Origin: JBEBBU01 sp041158225
Lineage (GTDB): Bacteria > Pseudomonadota > Gammaproteobacteria > Methylococcales > Methylococcaceae
Assembly: GCA_041158225.1 (NCBI GenBank)
Contig: JBEBBU010000080.1
Location: 1 to 17,145 of the forward strand
DNA: 17,145 nt
Direction: 5' to 3'
Shown piece by piece: positions 15,475 through 17,145 of the stretch. The first letter of the stretch is position 1; every line of letters begins with the position of its first letter. The notes beneath the pieces were generated by a model, which searched no databases, was not told the origin of the DNA, and was given only the letters and a program-made list of their open reading frames with translations. A program made the translations under genes and the position numbers.

Positions 15475-15879
15475 ATGCCTTCCAGATCCAGATCATTTTC
15501 CGTTCTTCTGCCAATGGCAGTCATGGCTGTGCTTCTTGTCGCCTGCGGCAACAATGGCCAGCAGAGCAATGCAGTCGCAACATCTTCCTCCGTATCCGCT
15601 GCCCCTGCTGTTGCCAGCAAGGTTGTGACCGAGAGTGAGCACAAACGTTTTGAGCAGATCTATACCGAACGCTGCATCAAGGCGCAGTCACCGGCTGAAG
15701 GCTCGCAGATGGAAGGCGGTCAGGCTGTCATCCAGCAGTGCGAATGTATAGCCCGCACCATTTCCGCCCGTCTCAGCAAGGCCGATGCCGTCCATTTCAT
15801 CAACAGGAACGAGTTTCCTTTCGATCTGGTCATGATGACAGAACAGGCTTCCAATACCTGCTATAGTGCCCAGCACTAA
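15475..15879 (+). CDS. Small lipoprotein of unknown function with four conserved-looking cysteines
   Basis: I do not recognise this 134-residue protein. Residues 1-23 form a signal peptide with lipobox LVAC (Cys24). Gly at +2 predicts outer-membrane sorting under the enterobacterial rule. Residues 25-50 are a Ser/Ala/Val linker. Residues 53-134 look like a compact, mostly helical domain with Cys67, Cys89, Cys91 and Cys129 (ERC, QQCEC, NTC), enough for two disulfides in the periplasm. The ATG is preceded by GGTGA at 7 bases. It stands between tRNA-Leu and the coiled-coil gene, 56 bases before the latter, and may be cotranscribed with it. No function is inferred beyond an envelope location. Confidence 0.78.
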   Translation: MPSRSRSFSVLLPMAVMAVLLVACGNNGQQSNAVATSSSVSAAPAVASKVVTESEHKRFEQIYTERCIKAQSPAEGSQMEGGQAVIQQCECIARTISARLSKADAVHFINRNEFPFDLVMMTEQASNTCYSAQH

Positions 15880-15935
15880 ACAGTCCCGGTAACGGGTCCA
15901 AAACTCAATGCCATAACAAGAGAGGATGCACCACC

Positions 15936-17145
15936 ATGCCAGCCTTCCTTACCGATATTCAGGCACTGCTGTCCCAGTGGTACCAGCTGTCACTGGACAA
16001 TATAGCGTATGTGATTACGCTCGTTCTGGTGGTGTGGTTGCCATTCAACCTTTATCACCGTTTCAGGCTTGCCATTGCAGGTCGGCGTCATGCTCAGGTC
16101 AGCAGGCAGCTGGCCGAAACCCAGTCGCGGCTTGAGCATATGGAGCGGGAAGCCGCCACACTCCGGCAGGAAGCCGCGGATCAGCGTGCTGTGCTGGAAG
16201 CAGAACGGCAGGCCAGCGCTGACCTTGCCCAGCAGCATGCAGGATTGCAGCGTACCTGGCAGCAGAGAAACCGGCAGCTTGCCGACATGCTGCATGATCT
16301 GGTGCACAGTCTTTCGCTGCCGGATATGGCCATACTGTTTCGTAGTGGTGGCGACGACGATGCCGTCTGGCAATCCAGCAATCACTGTGTGGTGAAACTG
16401 GGTGAGCGTCTGCGTTCCGAAATGCAGGGGCGTCAGGATGTTGAGCGTTCATTCCGTGGCCTGCAGGAAACGCTTGCGGCCAGGGACACGCAGATCCAGC
16501 GTCTGGAAAACCAGTTGCAGCAGCAACTGCTATTGCACAAGGCGTTGCAGGAGAAGCAGGAAAAACTGGAGATCGCGGCGCCCGTAGCGCCGCAGCCAGC
16601 CCAGCAGGCCATGCCGCATCATGAACTCGCCAGTCTGCTGGCGCAGTATCAGGCAGGCATGCTGGCAGAGGCTGCGCCTGTCATGCCAGCACCTGTGGCT
16701 GCCGGGCCTGTTGCGGTAACGCCGGTAGTGCCTGAAGTGCCGGTGCCACCGCCAGTGACTGAAGCACCGCCGGCACCACCAGCATCCGTTGAAATTCCGG
16801 AGCCGCAGCCACCTGTGGCTGAGATTCCGCCAGCAACAGCGGCCATACAGGAAGCTGTACCCGCACCTGCATCTACAGCAAAGAAAGGTGGGTTGCTGGG
16901 CGGATTGTTTGGCAAGAAGGCTCCGGCGGCTGCGCCGCCTGCACCCGCGCCCGCAGCTGTAGCCGTAACGCCTCCTCCTGCTCAGGTTGCTCAGGTACCA
17001 CCGGCAGCGCCCGCACCCGTACTGGCTGAGCCAGTAGTACCAGCTGTAGTGGTGCCGCCTCCTGTTCAGCCTGCACCTGCAGTGTCCGCTACCATACCGC
17101 AGCCCCAGCCTGCTGTTGCGCAGCCCCAGAAAAAAACCGGGTTCA
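15936..17145 (+). CDS. Membrane-anchored coiled-coil protein with Pro/Ala/Val-rich region (3' end outside window)
   Basis: An open frame begins at ATG 15936, with AGAGGA 9 bases upstream, and stays open for 403 codons to the window edge. Residues about 20-36 (NIAYVITLVLVVWLPF) form one N-terminal membrane helix. Residues about 48-125 and 155-205 are Gln/Glu/Arg/Leu-rich with heptad-like patterns, predicting coiled coils, separated by a short segment with SGGDDDAVW. From about residue 211 the sequence is Pro/Ala/Val-rich. A basic, glycine-rich motif KKGGLLGGLFGKK lies at residues 316-328, and KKTGF at 399-403 may begin a second copy. I do not recognise the family. The plan is loosely like envelope-spanning or pole-organising proteins (TonB- or FimV-like), but no diagnostic motif is visible. 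Confidence 0.8.
   Translation, partial: MPAFLTDIQALLSQWYQLSLDNIAYVITLVLVVWLPFNLYHRFRLAIAGRRHAQVSRQLAETQSRLEHMEREAATLRQEAADQRAVLEAERQASADLAQQHAGLQRTWQQRNRQLADMLHDLVHSLSLPDMAILFRSGGDDDAVWQSSNHCVVKLGERLRSEMQGRQDVERSFRGLQETLAARDTQIQRLENQLQQQLLLHKALQEKQEKLEIAAPVAPQPAQQAMPHHELASLLAQYQAGMLAEAAPVMPAPVAAGPVAVTPVVPEVPVPPPVTEAPPAPPASVEIPEPQPPVAEIPPATAAIQEAVPAPASTAKKGGLLGGLFGKKAPAAAPPAPAPAAVAVTPPPAQVAQVPPAAPAPVLAEPVVPAVVVPPPVQPAPAVSATIPQPQPAVAQPQKKTGF

Noticed and set aside
15885..15896. CCCG-GTAA-CGGG hairpin after the small lipoprotein gene as a terminator
   Set aside because: The stem is only 4 bp and no T-run follows. It may be chance or a weak RNA hairpin.
16649..16915. Minus-strand Gly/Ala/Thr-rich frame at the right end
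   Set aside because: It is the reverse reading of the Pro/Ala/Val-rich region of the coiled-coil gene, a typical low-complexity shadow.

Overview
The window reads as a chromosomal segment of a gammaproteobacterium, moderately GC-rich, tightly packed and almost all recognisable core genes. The Pseudomonadales-type neighbourhoods (yciI-bolA-PPIase; bcp-gcvR divergent from dapA-bamC; tpiA-secG-tRNA-Leu), a Cti-type fatty acid isomerase, a BamC lipoprotein and a proteobacterial single-chain PurL support this. The species cannot be fixed from sequence alone, and no phage, transposon or CRISPR array is visible.

Layout. (1) Positions 1-6173, plus strand: a tightly spaced gene string with several stop/start overlaps. 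It holds the tail of a YciI-like protein, a BolA-family protein, a lipoprotein PpiC-type peptidyl-prolyl isomerase, an AI-2E/PerM-family membrane protein, a periplasmic fatty acid cis/trans isomerase (Cti), a YeeZ-like NAD(P)-binding epimerase and a GIY-YIG (T5orf172-like) protein with a C-terminal membrane segment. (2) Positions 6063-8391, minus strand: gcvR-like ACT regulator, PrxQ/Bcp peroxiredoxin and moeA. The moeA 3' end overlaps the GIY-YIG gene tail to tail by 111 bp. (3) 8392-8512: a divergent promoter region with two good sigma70-like promoters whose -35 boxes overlap. (4) 8513-14082, plus strand: dapA (lysine/peptidoglycan precursor), bamC (outer-membrane protein assembly) and purL (purine synthesis). 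(5) 14083-15390: a promoter with a perfect -10 box, tpiA (glycolysis), secG (protein export) and tRNA-Leu(GAG). (6) 15391-17145: the least known part, with a short intergenic region carrying two inverted repeats, a small cysteine-containing lipoprotein, and the first 403 codons of a membrane-anchored coiled-coil protein with a long Pro/Ala/Val-rich region that runs off the window.

Functionally, several genes concern the cell envelope (the PPIase lipoprotein, Cti, BamC, SecG, the unknown lipoprotein and the last coiled-coil protein), and the rest are core metabolism. The points most worth a second look are the membrane-anchored GIY-YIG protein started by TTG, the single-domain BamC, the CxxCH motif in the GcvR-like regulator, the lysine-less YeeZ-like protein, and the unknown envelope genes found where rimP-nusA would be expected.
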